From the NCBI RefSeq assembly GCF_014645315.1, contig NZ_BMLQ01000001.1, positions 722,315 through 786,314 on the forward strand: a DNA stretch of 64,000 nt, given 5' to 3'. The first letter of the stretch is position 1; each line of letters opens with the position of its first letter. Below, in pieces: positions 12,026-21,426 of the stretch. The notes beneath the pieces were generated by a model. That model was not told where the DNA came from and made no database searches. It saw only the letters and a program-made list of their open reading frames with translations. Both the position numbers and the translations under genes were made by a program. Source of the stretch: Citricoccus zhacaiensis (lineage in GTDB: Bacteria > Actinomycetota > Actinomycetes > Actinomycetales > Micrococcaceae).

Positions 12026-13204
12026 TTACTTGTCAGCCAGCGCGGTGTTGGCGAGTTCAGCGGCCTTGTCGGCGCCTTCGTCCATGGTGGTGGCGAGGGT
12101 CACCAGCGGGTGGTTGGCGTCGGAGAGGATCCGGCGGCCCTCCTCGACGTTGTTGCCGTCCAGGCGCACCACGAGCGGCTTGGTGGCGGCCTCGCCCAGG
12201 ATCTCGAGGGCCTTGACGATGCCGTGGGCCACCGCGTCACAGGAGGTGATGCCACCGAAGACGTTCACGAACACGGACTTGACCTGCTCATCGTTCAGGA
12301 TGACGTCCAGGCCGTTGGCCATGACCTCGGCCGAGGCGCCACCGCCGATGTCCAGGAAGTTGGCGGGCTTGACGTTGCCGTGGTTCTCACCGGCGTAGGC
12401 CACCACGTCCAGCGTGGACATCACGAGGCCGGCGCCGTTGCCGATGATGCCGACCTGGCCGTCCAGCTTGACGTAGTTGAGGTCGTTGGCCTTGGCCTTG
12501 GCCTCCAGCGGGTCCTCGGTGCGCTTGTCCACCAGTGCTGCATGACCCTCCTGGCGGAACTCGGCGTTCTCGTCCAGGGTGACCTTGCCGTCGAGGGCGA
12601 CGATGTCACCGGCACCGGTCTTGACCAGCGGGTTGACCTCCACGAGGGTGGCGTCTTCCTTCTCGAAGACGTCCCACAGCTTCACCAGGACGTCCGCGAC
12701 CTTGCCGCGCAGCTCCTCGGGGAAGTTGGCCTCCGCCACGATGGTGGCGGCAGTCTCGGCATCGATGCCGGTCAGCGCGGAGACGGGAACCTTGGCCAGG
12801 GCCTCGGGACGCTCGACGGCGAGCTGCTCGATCTCCATGCCACCCTCGACCGAGCACATGGCCAGGTAGGTGCGGTTGGAGCGGTCCAGCAACACGGAGA
12901 AGTAGTACTCCTCGGCGATGTCGGCGCCCTGGGCGATCATGACCTGGTGGACCGTGTGGCCCTTGATGTCCATGCCCAGGATGTCCTTGGCGTACTGGAA
13001 GGCCTCATCGGCGGTCTTGGCGACCTTCACGCCGCCGGCCTTGCCGCGGCCACCGACCTTCACCTGGGCCTTGACGACGGTCACGCCGCCAATCTTCTCA
13101 GCGGCCGCCTTGGCCTCTTCCGGGGTCTGCGCCACGATGCCAGCCAGCACGGGAACGCCGTGTGCCTCGAACAGATCGCGCGCCTGGTATTCATACAGGT
13201 CCAC
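12026..13204 (-). CDS. sucC: Succinyl-CoA synthetase (succinate-CoA ligase), beta subunit
   Basis: This 392-residue subunit has an N-terminal ATP-grasp nucleotide domain ([40 protein letters not shown]) and a C-terminal CoA-ligase domain ([24 protein letters not shown]). It determines ADP or GDP preference and contacts succinate. It is first in the sucCD operon. The 215 bases between it and the upstream helicase gene hold its probable promoter; no clear operator is visible. Confidence 0.98.
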   Translation of the reverse strand: MDLYEYQARDLFEAHGVPVLAGIVAQTPEEAKAAAEKIGGVTVVKAQVKVGGRGKAGGVKVAKTADEAFQYAKDILGMDIKGHTVHQVMIAQGADIAEEYYFSVLLDRSNRTYLAMCSVEGGMEIEQLAVERPEALAKVPVSALTGIDAETAATIVAEANFPEELRGKVADVLVKLWDVFEKEDATLVEVNPLVKTGAGDIVALDGKVTLDENAEFRQEGHAALVDKRTEDPLEAKAKANDLNYVKLDGQVGIIGNGAGLVMSTLDVVAYAGENHGNVKPANFLDIGGGASAEVMANGLDVILNDEQVKSVFVNVFGGITSCDAVAHGIVKALEILGEAATKPLVVRLDGNNVEEGRRILSDANHPLVTLATTMDEGADKAAELANTALADK

Positions 13205-13419
13205 GGGTTGCAGTCCTTCTACGTCGAAAACGGGGACGGTCGGATTCCGCGAGCGGCATCAGGCACACCACAGTGCAGTGACGAAGGGCGTTTCCACCCC
13301 TGACATCGACCGAAGCATGTCCGGCACGGCGGAAGCCGGCCGGAAGCCCAGGGATTCCCCGGGCGTTCCATCCCATACCTTAGTCCACGGCAGGCCCGGT
13401 CGGTTATTCCGCCGGGCGG

Positions 13420-15957
13420 TCACTCGACCTTGCTCAACGGGGCGTACCTCAGCAGTAGCCGTTTCTCCGTGCCGCTGAAGCTCACCTTGGCCACGATCTT
13501 GTCCCCCTGACCCTCGAGGCTCAGGACGGTGCCGCGGCCGAAGGTCCCGTGTTCCACATGGTCGCCGGGACTCAGCGAGATCATCTCCTTCTGCGGCTGC
13601 ACCCGGGTGCGGGCGGCCCCACGCTGGGGGACCTTCAGCTCCGCGTCCTCCGCATAGCTGCCCGACGCGCGGGCGGGCCGGTTGGAGGTCGGTCCGCCGG
13701 CTCCCCAGTGGGAGCCGGAGAACCGCTGAGGATAGCGAGACTGAGAGCCGGACTGGCCGTACTGCCCGCCGTGGCCGCCGATGGAACCGCCACCCCATCC
13801 ACCTGACACCCCTCCGGCGAAACCTGCGGGGCGCGCGGAGCCCTCACGTTCCCAGTCCAGCAGGGTCTCCGGGATCTCTCCCAGGAACTGGCTGGGCGGA
13901 TTGAACTGATGCTGCCCCCACAGGGACCGGGCCTCCGCACGGGAGACGAACAGGCGTTTCCGTGCCCGGGTCAGCCCCACGTAGGCCAGCCGGCGCTCCT
14001 CGGCCAGCTCCTTCTCGTCCGTCATGGACCGCGAGTGCGGGAACACGCCGTGCTCCATGCCGGTCAGGAACACCACCGGGAACTCGAGGCCCTTGGCTGT
14101 GTGCAGGGTCATGAGCGTGACCTGGCCGAGCTGTTCGGCCAGTTCCGCCCCCTCCTCGTCCGAGGCGTCCGGCAGCTGGTCGGCATCGGCCACCAGCGCC
14201 ACCTGTTCGAGGAAGTCCCCCAGCGTCCCGCCGGGGTTGTTCTTCTCGAACTCCCGGACCACGGCCACCAATTCGCCGAGGTTGTCCGCCCGGGACTCGT
14301 CCTGCAGGTCCTCGGAGGAGCGCAGGGCCGTGAGCATGCCGGTCTGCTCCAGCACCGCTTCCAGTACGGTGGCGGCACTCGAGGTGGCGGCCACCTGGGA
14401 CAGGTCGTCCATCATCTGGACGAATCCATTGACCGCCTTCACCGATCGGCTGGCCATCGCGGGCGCCTGGTCCGCCTGCCGGAGGGCCTCGAAGAAGGTC
14501 GACCGGTGGCGCGCCTGCAGGGCCGCCACCGCGCCCTCGGCGCGATCCCCGATCCCGCGCTTGGGTTCGTTGAGGATGCGGCGCAGGTTCACGTCGTCGT
14601 CGGGATTCTCCAGCACGCGCAGGTAGGCGAGCGCGTCCTTGATCTCCTTGCGGTCGTAGAACCGCGTGCCTCCGATGACCCGGTACGGGATGCCCTTGGT
14701 GACAAGGCGCTCCTCCAGCGAACGGGACTGCGCGTTGGTCCGGTAGAACACGGCGACGTCGGCAGGCCGAATCCCGTCCTCGTCCTGCAGGCGGTCGATG
14801 GTGGTGGCGATCCACTCCGCCTCGGCGGACTCGTTCTCGGCCGCGTAGCCGATGATCTTCTCCCCCGCCCCCTCCGCGGTCCACAGGTTCTTGGGCCGGC
14901 GCTTCGGGTTCTTGGAGATCACCGCGTTGGCCGCGTCCAGGATGGTCTGCGAGGAACGGTAGTTCTGCTCGAGCTTGATGGTGGTGGCCTGGGTGTAGTC
15001 CTGCTCGAACTCCACGATGTTGCGGATGTCCGCGCCGCGGAACGCGTAGATGGACTGGTCCGAGTCGCCCACCACGGTCAGCTCACCGCCGGCTGTCTCG
15101 ACTCCTTCCGGCTCGTGGGCCGGACCCGTCAGGAGGCGGACGAGGCGGTACTGGGCGTGGTTGGTGTCCTGGTACTCGTCCACCAGCACGTGCCGGAAAC
15201 GGCGGCGGTAGTTGTCCAGCACGGCGGGGAACGCCTCGAAGATGTTGACCGTCATGCCGATGAGGTCGTCGAAGTCCATGGCGTTGGCCTGGCGCAGCCG
15301 CTGGGTGTACTCGAGGTACACGGTGGAGACCGCCTGGGCGAACGGGTCCGACTCCGAGACGGTCGAGGAGTGCTCCTCGGCATCCACGAGCTCGTTCTTC
15401 AGCGCACTGATCTTGTTGAGCAGCGACTTGGGCGTGAACTTCTTGGGTTCCAGGTCATGTGCCTTGACGATCGAGGTGACCAGGCGCAGGGAATCCGCGG
15501 AATCGTAGATCGAGAAGTTGGACTTCAGGCCCACCGTGGCGGCCTCTCGGCGCAGGATGCGCACGCTCGAGGAGTGGAAGGTGGAGATCCACATCTTCTG
15601 GGCCGCCGGACCGATCAGGGCGGAGATGCGTTCGCGCATCTCCGCGGCGGCCTTGTTGGTGAAGGTGATCGCCAGGATCTCGTGCGGCCGGGCCCGTCCG
15701 GTGGCCAGGGCGTAGGCGATGCGGTGCGTCAGTACGCGCGTCTTGCCCGAACCGGCGCCCGCGACGATCAGCAGCGGGCCGCCGGTATGGACCACGGCCT
15801 GCTTCTGCTGTTCGTTCAGCCCCTCCAGCAACTCGTCGGCCGTGGGGGCGCGGTGCACCGGGGCAGCAGAGGTGAAGGCCTCCGGATCCGCGCCGACTGG
15901 CTCGGTGGTGCGGGAGGTGAACAGGCCGGGCAGGGAGGTCTGGAAATTCTGGGGCAT
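13420..15957 (-). CDS. pcrA: ATP-dependent DNA helicase, PcrA/UvrD1 type
   Basis: This 845-residue SF1A helicase unwinds DNA 3' to 5' in nucleotide excision repair and replication restart. All motifs are visible: Q motif LNEQQKQAVVH, Walker A VAGAGSGKTRV, Walker B VDEYQDTNH, GDSDQSIYAFRGAD, EQNYRSSQ and the VI motif VGLTRARKRL. A glycine/serine-rich linker (about residues 710-790) precedes a C-terminal Tudor-like PcrA module (GDHVEHGTFGRGTVLSLEG) that in homologues binds RNA polymerase. It lies upstream of sucCD on the same strand, an arrangement I also recall for uvrD1-sucCD in mycobacteria. The first ~40 residues vary between homologues. Confidence 0.95.
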   Translation of the reverse strand: MPQNFQTSLPGLFTSRTTEPVGADPEAFTSAAPVHRAPTADELLEGLNEQQKQAVVHTGGPLLIVAGAGSGKTRVLTHRIAYALATGRARPHEILAITFTNKAAAEMRERISALIGPAAQKMWISTFHSSSVRILRREAATVGLKSNFSIYDSADSLRLVTSIVKAHDLEPKKFTPKSLLNKISALKNELVDAEEHSSTVSESDPFAQAVSTVYLEYTQRLRQANAMDFDDLIGMTVNIFEAFPAVLDNYRRRFRHVLVDEYQDTNHAQYRLVRLLTGPAHEPEGVETAGGELTVVGDSDQSIYAFRGADIRNIVEFEQDYTQATTIKLEQNYRSSQTILDAANAVISKNPKRRPKNLWTAEGAGEKIIGYAAENESAEAEWIATTIDRLQDEDGIRPADVAVFYRTNAQSRSLEERLVTKGIPYRVIGGTRFYDRKEIKDALAYLRVLENPDDDVNLRRILNEPKRGIGDRAEGAVAALQARHRSTFFEALRQADQAPAMASRSVKAVNGFVQMMDDLSQVAATSSAATVLEAVLEQTGMLTALRSSEDLQDESRADNLGELVAVVREFEKNNPGGTLGDFLEQVALVADADQLPDASDEEGAELAEQLGQVTLMTLHTAKGLEFPVVFLTGMEHGVFPHSRSMTDEKELAEERRLAYVGLTRARKRLFVSRAEARSLWGQHQFNPPSQFLGEIPETLLDWEREGSARPAGFAGGVSGGWGGGSIGGHGGQYGQSGSQSRYPQRFSGSHWGAGGPTSNRPARASGSYAEDAELKVPQRGAARTRVQPQKEMISLSPGDHVEHGTFGRGTVLSLEGQGDKIVAKVSFSGTEKRLLLRYAPLSKVE

Positions 15958-16056
15958 GGTGGCGTCCAGTCTACCGAGCGGGCCGGACGCCCGAGGGGTC
16001 CGTCCACAGCGGCCGGCTGCCGCCGATGCTCCTTCCCTGGCGTCGCAGGTGGGACC

Positions 16057-16782
16057 TCAGGTGTCCAGGGTCGCATAGACGATGAAGTTGTCCTCCAGCA
16101 TCCCCGTCTCCTGATTCAGCCCGTCGCAGGTGATCAGCCGGATCTCCGGTCCCTCGGTGTTGCCGTAGACCTCCAGGGTGGGGAAACCCTCGTCCTTGCG
16201 GAACAATTCAGTGCGGTAGACGGTGAAGGTGGCGACCGAGCCGTCCTGCCGGGTGACCTCGACGGAGTCCCCCACCTCGGTCTGCGGGAGGTCGGCGAAG
16301 ATCCCCGGACCGCCCTCGATGCCGTTGCGGTGACCCAGGATGACGGAGGGCCCGACCTCCCCGGGGGTCGGCGAGTGGATGAACCACCCGGCCGGGGAGC
16401 CCAGGTTGTAGGGCGGGACCTCGATCACCCCGTTGTCCTGCAGGCCGAGTTGCATCACCTCGGACTCGACGTCGATCCCCGGCACGGAGATCGTGACCGG
16501 CTTCGAGGCGGGCAGGGCCTCCGGCTCGGGCTCCGGCGGGTCAGTCGTGGCCGCGGGCCCACCGGCGGTGGCCGAGGGCGACGTCGTCGGCGCCGGCGTT
16601 TGCGTCTGCGTCGGAGACGCCGTCGCGGAAGGTCCGGCCACAGCGCTCGTTGAGGATTCTCCCGGCCCGGCAGATTCCGCACCGGACGGGCCCTGCGGTG
16701 CCGAGCAGGAGGCAATGAGCAGAAGGATGGTCGCCGCGCAGCCCGCCAGGACTGCGCGGCGACCGGTAGTAGGGAACTTCAT
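16057..16782 (-). CDS. Class F sortase, lipoprotein-like N-terminus
   Basis: This 241-residue protein has a class F (LPXTG-specific-like) sortase domain in its C-terminal ~150 residues. The catalytic His is in VILGHRNG and the catalytic Cys in IRLITCDG. The N-terminus (MKFPTTGRRAVLAGC then a hydrophobic run and IASCSAPQG) looks like an export signal with a possible lipobox Cys, followed by a long Ser/Thr/Pro/Ala-rich linker that could span the cell wall. Sortases join surface proteins covalently to wall acceptors. The gene directly follows (22-base gap) a CHRD-like protein with a C-terminal membrane anchor, its likely partner or substrate. Confidence 0.85.
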   Translation of the reverse strand: MKFPTTGRRAVLAGCAATILLLIASCSAPQGPSGAESAGPGESSTSAVAGPSATASPTQTQTPAPTTSPSATAGGPAATTDPPEPEPEALPASKPVTISVPGIDVESEVMQLGLQDNGVIEVPPYNLGSPAGWFIHSPTPGEVGPSVILGHRNGIEGGPGIFADLPQTEVGDSVEVTRQDGSVATFTVYRTELFRKDEGFPTLEVYGNTEGPEIRLITCDGLNQETGMLEDNFIVYATLDT

Positions 16783-16804
16783 GGTGTGGACTGCCTCCGG
16801 TCGC

Positions 16805-17620
16805 TCAGGCCCGGCTCGACCGGCGGCTGACCGCCCACGCGCCGCCACCCAGGGCTGCCACGGCGAGGGCACCGACGCCCAGGAAGATCCCCGAGGTGTC
16901 AGACTGCTGGACCGGCGATCCGGTATCAGCACCACCCTCCGGCATCTGGCCCATCTGCGAGACGTTCACCGTGCCGCAGGCAGCCGGCAGAGTGGCCGCC
17001 AGGGGCAGGGACGGGTCGAGTTCACTCGGCTTCTCCTGCGCCTCCGCGCTCAGCTCGGCCGGGTCCACGCCGTGCACCACCACCACGGCGGTGCCGTCCG
17101 CCAGGGAGGCGGCGGTGGCGTCATTGAGCTCGAAGGTGCGCTCGTAGTTGTAGGCAGATCCGCCCGGGAACCGCTCGACCGCGAGCGCCGAGTCGGCACT
17201 CGTGTCACCCTCGGTGGTCAGGGAGGTGCCGATGTCCCCGTAAAAGGGATGGCCCTCCGGGACGCTGATGGCACCGTCACCGTCGGTGTCCGCCTCCGGA
17301 GTGGGGCAGACGCCCTGGCCGTCGATGTGGATGTGCTGGGCGTGCGGGAACGGGCCGTCCATGAAGGTCTCCGCGGCCCCGGAGACATTGACCGTGACCG
17401 TGGCCTCGTTGCCGTCCAGCTCGATCATGGCCTGCCCGGTGGTGCCGCTGCCGTTCAAGGGGTCGAGGGTGGCCTGGCCCGACCACGAGCCCTCATGGGT
17501 ACTCGTGGTGGCGGCGGCGCCGCCCTCACCACCATGGCCACTGTGGGCCAGGGCGGGGGACGCGGTCAGGGTCAGGGCACCCAGCGCGATCACCGGGGCC
17601 AAGAGCATTTTCTTACGCAT
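16805..17620 (-). CDS. Secreted CHRD-like surface protein with C-terminal membrane anchor
   Basis: This 271-residue protein starts with a Sec signal peptide (MRKKMLLAPVIALGALTLTA, cleavage near ALA-HSG). The middle has CHRD-like features, including HAQHIHIDGQG and TAVVVVHGVDP. The tail has GGADTG, a short spacer, a ~20-residue hydrophobic span and a basic end SRRSSRA, the layout of a sortase sorting signal although no LPXTG is present. The adjacent class F sortase gene suggests that it is anchored to the cell wall. A good ATG at 17620 (MRKK) was chosen over an upstream frame extension. Confidence 0.72.
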   Translation of the reverse strand: MRKKMLLAPVIALGALTLTASPALAHSGHGGEGGAAATTSTHEGSWSGQATLDPLNGSGTTGQAMIELDGNEATVTVNVSGAAETFMDGPFPHAQHIHIDGQGVCPTPEADTDGDGAISVPEGHPFYGDIGTSLTTEGDTSADSALAVERFPGGSAYNYERTFELNDATAASLADGTAVVVVHGVDPAELSAEAQEKPSELDPSLPLAATLPAACGTVNVSQMGQMPEGGADTGSPVQQSDTSGIFLGVGALAVAALGGGAWAVSRRSSRA

Positions 17621-17780
17621 GACGTTCTCCTCGTTGTTGTTCCGATACAGGGTGTTCGGAGTCACACCCGGTGCGGATGGGTGCGCGGAGAAGTTTTTTC
17701 CGGGCCGCCCCGGCCCACGGCGGCTGAGACTGGCCACGGACGTCCCGGACAGCTGGGATAATCGAGGCTGGAGGTTCACC

Positions 17781-18500
17781 GTGTCGCAGAAGAAGAACCA
17801 GAAGAAGGGCCCCGTCGGCCATCCGACCCGGGCCCAGGCCGACGCCCAGCGCCCGACGAAGGGCCAGGATCACGACGGCCGAGCCGGCGTCGGGCCCGTC
17901 CGGCACCCCAAGATGTCCGTCAGCCAGGTGAAGCAGGACCTGCAGGCCTCGGGCCAGCAACAGGGCAGTCCGGGCATGCTCGTCATCGCGCTGATCGGCG
18001 CGACGCTGTTCATGTTCTTTTACCTGCACATCATGGTGTTGCCGCAGATGTCCGCCCTGTCCGGGGGGCTGCCGATGCCGGATCACCGCTTCACCTATGA
18101 CGTGGCGGCCCTCGCGCAGCTCGACGGGGCGATGAACGAGGCCGCGCACGGCCAGCTGAACTGGGTGCACAAGACCGCCGGGGTGATCTTCCCGCTGTTC
18201 GTCTTCCTCTGCGTTTCCGCCGTGGCTGCCTGGTGCCTGCCGCGGGGCGCGGGCCGCTGGCTCTCGTACGCCGCCGGCGCCGTCTTCGCCGTGGTGGACA
18301 TCGCGGAGAACATGCTCATCGAGTCGGCGCTGGACGCCGGTGGAGAGGGGGCCGTGTTGGCCTCGGCCTTCACCTCGGCCCGGTGGGTGCTGCTGGTGGC
18401 CATCGCCCTCTGGGTGGTGCTGATGATCCTCGGCAAGGTCCGTCGTGCGGTTGCCGAGCGCAAGGCGCAGATCGCGGCCGGGTCGCCGAAGCCGCGCTAG
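17781..18500 (+). CDS. Hypothetical integral membrane protein
   Basis: This 239-residue protein starts at a GTG 7 bases after GGAGG (SQKKNQKKGPVG). A charged, Gln/Lys-rich cytosolic N-terminus of about 60 residues is followed by four hydrophobic segments near LVIALIGATLFMFFYLHI, VIFPLFVFLCVSAVAAW, WLSYAAGAVFAVVDIAENM and WVLLVAIALWVVLMIL. The C-terminus is basic. I recognise no catalytic motif. It is monocistronic and followed 70 bases later by tRNA-Arg. Function unknown. Confidence 0.75.
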   Translation: MSQKKNQKKGPVGHPTRAQADAQRPTKGQDHDGRAGVGPVRHPKMSVSQVKQDLQASGQQQGSPGMLVIALIGATLFMFFYLHIMVLPQMSALSGGLPMPDHRFTYDVAALAQLDGAMNEAAHGQLNWVHKTAGVIFPLFVFLCVSAVAAWCLPRGAGRWLSYAAGAVFAVVDIAENMLIESALDAGGEGAVLASAFTSARWVLLVAIALWVVLMILGKVRRAVAERKAQIAAGSPKPR

Positions 18501-18570
18501 CGTGATCGTTGCGTAGGATGTTCTGGTGGACCGGCGCTCCGGGCTGACAGCCCGGCGTCCACGGTCCCTG

Positions 18571-18647
18571 GCCCCCGTAGCTCAGCAGGATAGAGCGGCC
18601 CTCTCCTAAAGGGCAGGTCGCTGGTTCGAATCCAGTCGGGGGCACCA
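18571..18647 (+). tRNA. tRNA-Arg (anticodon CCT)
   Basis: The cloverleaf is complete: acceptor GCCCCCG/CGGGGGC, anticodon stem GCCCT/AGGGC around loop CTCCTAA giving anticodon CCT (reads AGG), and T-loop TTCGAAT. The terminal CCA is encoded. It reads AGG, a codon that is rare in high-GC genomes. The end lies only 2 bases from the stop of the convergent ABC transporter gene. Confidence 0.97.
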
Positions 18648-18649
18648 CA

Positions 18650-20533
18650 TCACCGTGGCGTGTCCGTGGACGGATCGTCGAACTGCGTCCGGTACAACTC
18701 CGCATAGCGTCCGCCTGCGGCCAGCAGCGCCTCGTGCGGGCCCTCCTCCACCACGCGCCCGCCCTCCACGACGAGGATGCGGTCGGCGGAGCGGATGGTG
18801 GAGAGCCGGTGGGCGATCACCACGGCGGTGCGCCCCTCCAGGGCCTCCGCGAGGGCGGCCTGCACGGCTTTCTCCGACGTGGAGTCCAGGGCTGCGGTGG
18901 CCTCGTCCAGCAGCACGACGCGCGGTGCCGCCAGCAGCAGGCGGGCGATGGTCATGCGCTGGCGCTCGCCGCCGGAGAGACGGTAGCCGCGCTCCCCCAC
19001 CACGGTGTCCAGGCCGTCCGGCAGGGACTCGACGACTCCGCGCAGCCGGGCCCGGTCGATCGCGTCCCAGATCTCGGCATCGCCGACCTCAGGCCGGGCC
19101 AGGGACAGGTTCCCGCGGATCGTGTCATGGAAGAGGTGCCCGTCCTGGGTGACCATCCCGACCGTCTCCTTCAGCGACGCGAACGTGGTCTCCCTCAGGT
19201 CGGTGCCGTTGTAGCGGATGGTGCCGGAGCCGACGTCGTACAGCCGGGCGAGCAGGGAGGCGATGGTGGACTTGCCGGCACCGGAGGTGCCGACCAGGGC
19301 GTAGGTCTGGCCGGGCTGCACGGTGAAGGAGATGCCGTGCAACACCTCGGAGCCGCCCCGGCGGTCCAAGACCGCGACGTCCTCGAGGGAGGCCAGGGAG
19401 ACCTGGTCCGCACTCGGGTAGGCGAAGCGGACGTCCTGCACCTCGAGGGTGACGGGCCCGGCCGGGATGGCCCGCGCCTCGGGCTTCTCGCGGATGAGCG
19501 GTTCCAGGTCGAGGACCTCGAAGATCCGGTCGAAGGAGACCAGGGCGCCCATGATCTCCACACGTGCACTCGCCAGGCCGGTCAGCGGGCCGTACAGGCG
19601 CGTCAGCAGCAGGGCGAGGGTGACCACATCGCCGGCGTTGAGCTGGCCCGCCAGGGCCTGCAGCCCGCCGACGCCGTACACGGCGGCCAAGGCCAACGCC
19701 GAGACCAACGTCAGTGCGGTCATGAACACGGACTGGCGCACGGAGATCCCCACGCCGGTGGCCCGCACCCGGTCCGCCCGTGACGCGAACTCGGCCGATT
19801 CGCGCTGCGGCTGACCGAAGAGCTTGACCAGCGTGGCGCCGGGGGCGGAGAAGCGCTCGGTCATCTGATCGCCCATCGCCGCGTTGCGGTGCGCCTGGCT
19901 GCGGCTGAGTTCGGCGATCTTGCCACCCATCACGCGGGCGGGGATGAAGAACAGCGGCAGCAGCACCAGCGAGACGAGGGTGATCTGCCACGAGGTGGTC
20001 AGCATGACGATCAGGGTGAGCACCACGGAGACGAAGTTCATCACCACGCCGGACAGGGTCCTCGAGATCGCCGTCTGGGCACCGATCACGTCGTTGTTGA
20101 GCCGCGAGACCAGCGCACCGGTCCGGGTCCGCATGAAGAACGCGATCGGCATCTTCTGCACGTGGTCGAACACCGCCGTACGCAGGTCGTAGATGATCCG
20201 CTCACCCAGGTCTGAGGACAGCCAGCGGGTCACCACGGCCAGGACGGCATCCAGGACGGCCACGGTGGCGATCAGCAGGGCCAACTGGACGACGCGGTCG
20301 GCGTTCCCGCCGCCCACGATCGCGTCCACCACGTCGCCGGCCAGGATCGGCGAGGCCACACCCAGGACCGCACCGACCACGGAGAGCATCAGGTAGAAGA
20401 CCAGCTTGCCCTTGTACCGGCGGACGAAGTCCAGGGTGCGCCGGATGGTGCCCGGCTGGAGCCGCCGTCCGCCGGAGGGGTCACCGTGGCTGGCTCGGCG
20501 CATGGCCTGCATGGCCGCGCGTTCCATGCTCAT
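18650..20533 (-). CDS. ABC exporter, fused membrane and ATPase domains
   Basis: This 627-residue half-transporter has an N-terminal six-span exporter domain (about residues 35-340) and a C-terminal ATPase. ATPase motifs are intact: Walker A LVGTSGAGKSTIA, signature YRLSGGERQRM, Walker B VVLLDEATAALD and H-loop AHRLSTIRSA. It would act as a homodimer or with a missing partner and export a drug, lipid or peptide; the substrate is not clear. The upstream stretch to the HNH gene is short (105 bases). Transcription faces tRNA-Arg with almost no space for a terminator between them. Confidence 0.92.
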   Translation of the reverse strand: MSMERAAMQAMRRASHGDPSGGRRLQPGTIRRTLDFVRRYKGKLVFYLMLSVVGAVLGVASPILAGDVVDAIVGGGNADRVVQLALLIATVAVLDAVLAVVTRWLSSDLGERIIYDLRTAVFDHVQKMPIAFFMRTRTGALVSRLNNDVIGAQTAISRTLSGVVMNFVSVVLTLIVMLTTSWQITLVSLVLLPLFFIPARVMGGKIAELSRSQAHRNAAMGDQMTERFSAPGATLVKLFGQPQRESAEFASRADRVRATGVGISVRQSVFMTALTLVSALALAAVYGVGGLQALAGQLNAGDVVTLALLLTRLYGPLTGLASARVEIMGALVSFDRIFEVLDLEPLIREKPEARAIPAGPVTLEVQDVRFAYPSADQVSLASLEDVAVLDRRGGSEVLHGISFTVQPGQTYALVGTSGAGKSTIASLLARLYDVGSGTIRYNGTDLRETTFASLKETVGMVTQDGHLFHDTIRGNLSLARPEVGDAEIWDAIDRARLRGVVESLPDGLDTVVGERGYRLSGGERQRMTIARLLLAAPRVVLLDEATAALDSTSEKAVQAALAEALEGRTAVVIAHRLSTIRSADRILVVEGGRVVEEGPHEALLAAGGRYAELYRTQFDDPSTDTPR

Positions 20534-20638
20534 GGGGTGGGGCCGGCAGGCTGGGTCTCGGACACCGCACCAGTCTAGGTCCGGGCGCTTTGCGGAGCCG
20601 GTGTGGACAGCCTTACCAAAGCTCCAGACACAGCCGGA

Positions 20639-21133
20639 TCAGGCCACTGCCGCGAGGAAGTCCGTCCACTGCTCGGCGGGCTTCTCCAGCTCGCGGATCC
20701 TCCACTGGGCGCCGCGCGGGCGGGCCGGCGTGACGCGCAGGACCCAGCCGATCTGGGCCAGGGTGCGGTCCCCCTTCGCGTTGTTGCAGGTGAGGCAACA
20801 GGCCACCAGGTTCTCCCAGGAATCCTCGCCGCCGCGGGACCGCGGGTGGACGTGGTCCACCGTGGTGGCGGTCCGTCCGCAGTAGGCGCAGAGATGACCG
20901 TCGCGGCGCAGTACCCCGCGGCGGGACACGGGCGTCGAATCGGAGTGCGGGATGCGGACGTACCGGGTGAGCAGGATGACGGCTGGCCGGCGCACGGTGG
21001 TGGAGGGTCCGACGACGGGATCCCCGCCATCGGCGAGCACGCTCGCCTTGCCGGTGCCCACCAGCAGGATGGCGCGCCGGTAGCTGACGACGGACAGCGG
21101 CTCGTAGCCGGCATTCAGGACCAGAGTGCGCAT
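20639..21133 (-). CDS. HNH endonuclease family protein
   Basis: This 164-residue protein has a complete HNH core: a CxxC zinc pair CAYC (82-85), TTVDHVHPRSRGG with the catalytic Asp93-His94, WENLV, and the second pair CLTC (113-116) followed by NNAKGDRT. The N-terminal part LVLNAGYEPLSVVSYRRA is typical of the widely conserved chromosomal HNH proteins of actinobacteria and cyanobacteria. It is therefore likely a housekeeping nuclease, not a restriction or intron enzyme. It stands alone, with no methylase nearby. Confidence 0.88.
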   Translation of the reverse strand: MRTLVLNAGYEPLSVVSYRRAILLVGTGKASVLADGGDPVVGPSTTVRRPAVILLTRYVRIPHSDSTPVSRRGVLRRDGHLCAYCGRTATTVDHVHPRSRGGEDSWENLVACCLTCNNAKGDRTLAQIGWVLRVTPARPRGAQWRIRELEKPAEQWTDFLAAVA

Positions 21134-21347
21134 GGGACGTACCTCGCGGCTTCGTCTGTGCCGCGGGCGCCGGACCGTCCACCGGGTACCGACCCGGCCA
21201 TCCGGCGTCTGCGGGGATGAATCGGGTTGACGATCAGACTCAGGATACGCGCCGCCGAGACCCCCTGCGGCTCAGGCACCCCCGCTGCCGGGCGTGTCGC
21301 CGAGAGTGTTCACGGGGCCTTCACGTCCCCTTCACGGTGGAAACGAC

Positions 21348-21377
21348 CGAGGACCCCTCCGTGCGGAGGGGTCCTCG
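21348..21377 (-). terminator. Terminator of the NlpC/P60 gene
   Basis: A perfect 13-bp stem (CGAGGACCCCTCC and its complement) with a GTGC loop lies 49 bases past the NlpC/P60 stop. Bases 21134-21347 beyond it should hold the promoter of the HNH gene. Confidence 0.8.
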
Positions 21378-21426
21378 TAGCAGTCGTCATTCACCGGCCC
21401 TCGGGGCCGGGTCATGCAGTCGGTGG

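Noticed and set aside
13909..16653. 914-codon open frame on the plus strand
   Set aside because: It is antisense to pcrA and the sortase gene; low-complexity Gly/Arg/Val composition with no domain.
20639..21133. HNH gene as part of a restriction or mobile system
   Set aside because: It matches the conserved chromosomal HNH type, and no methylase, integrase or repeat is nearby.
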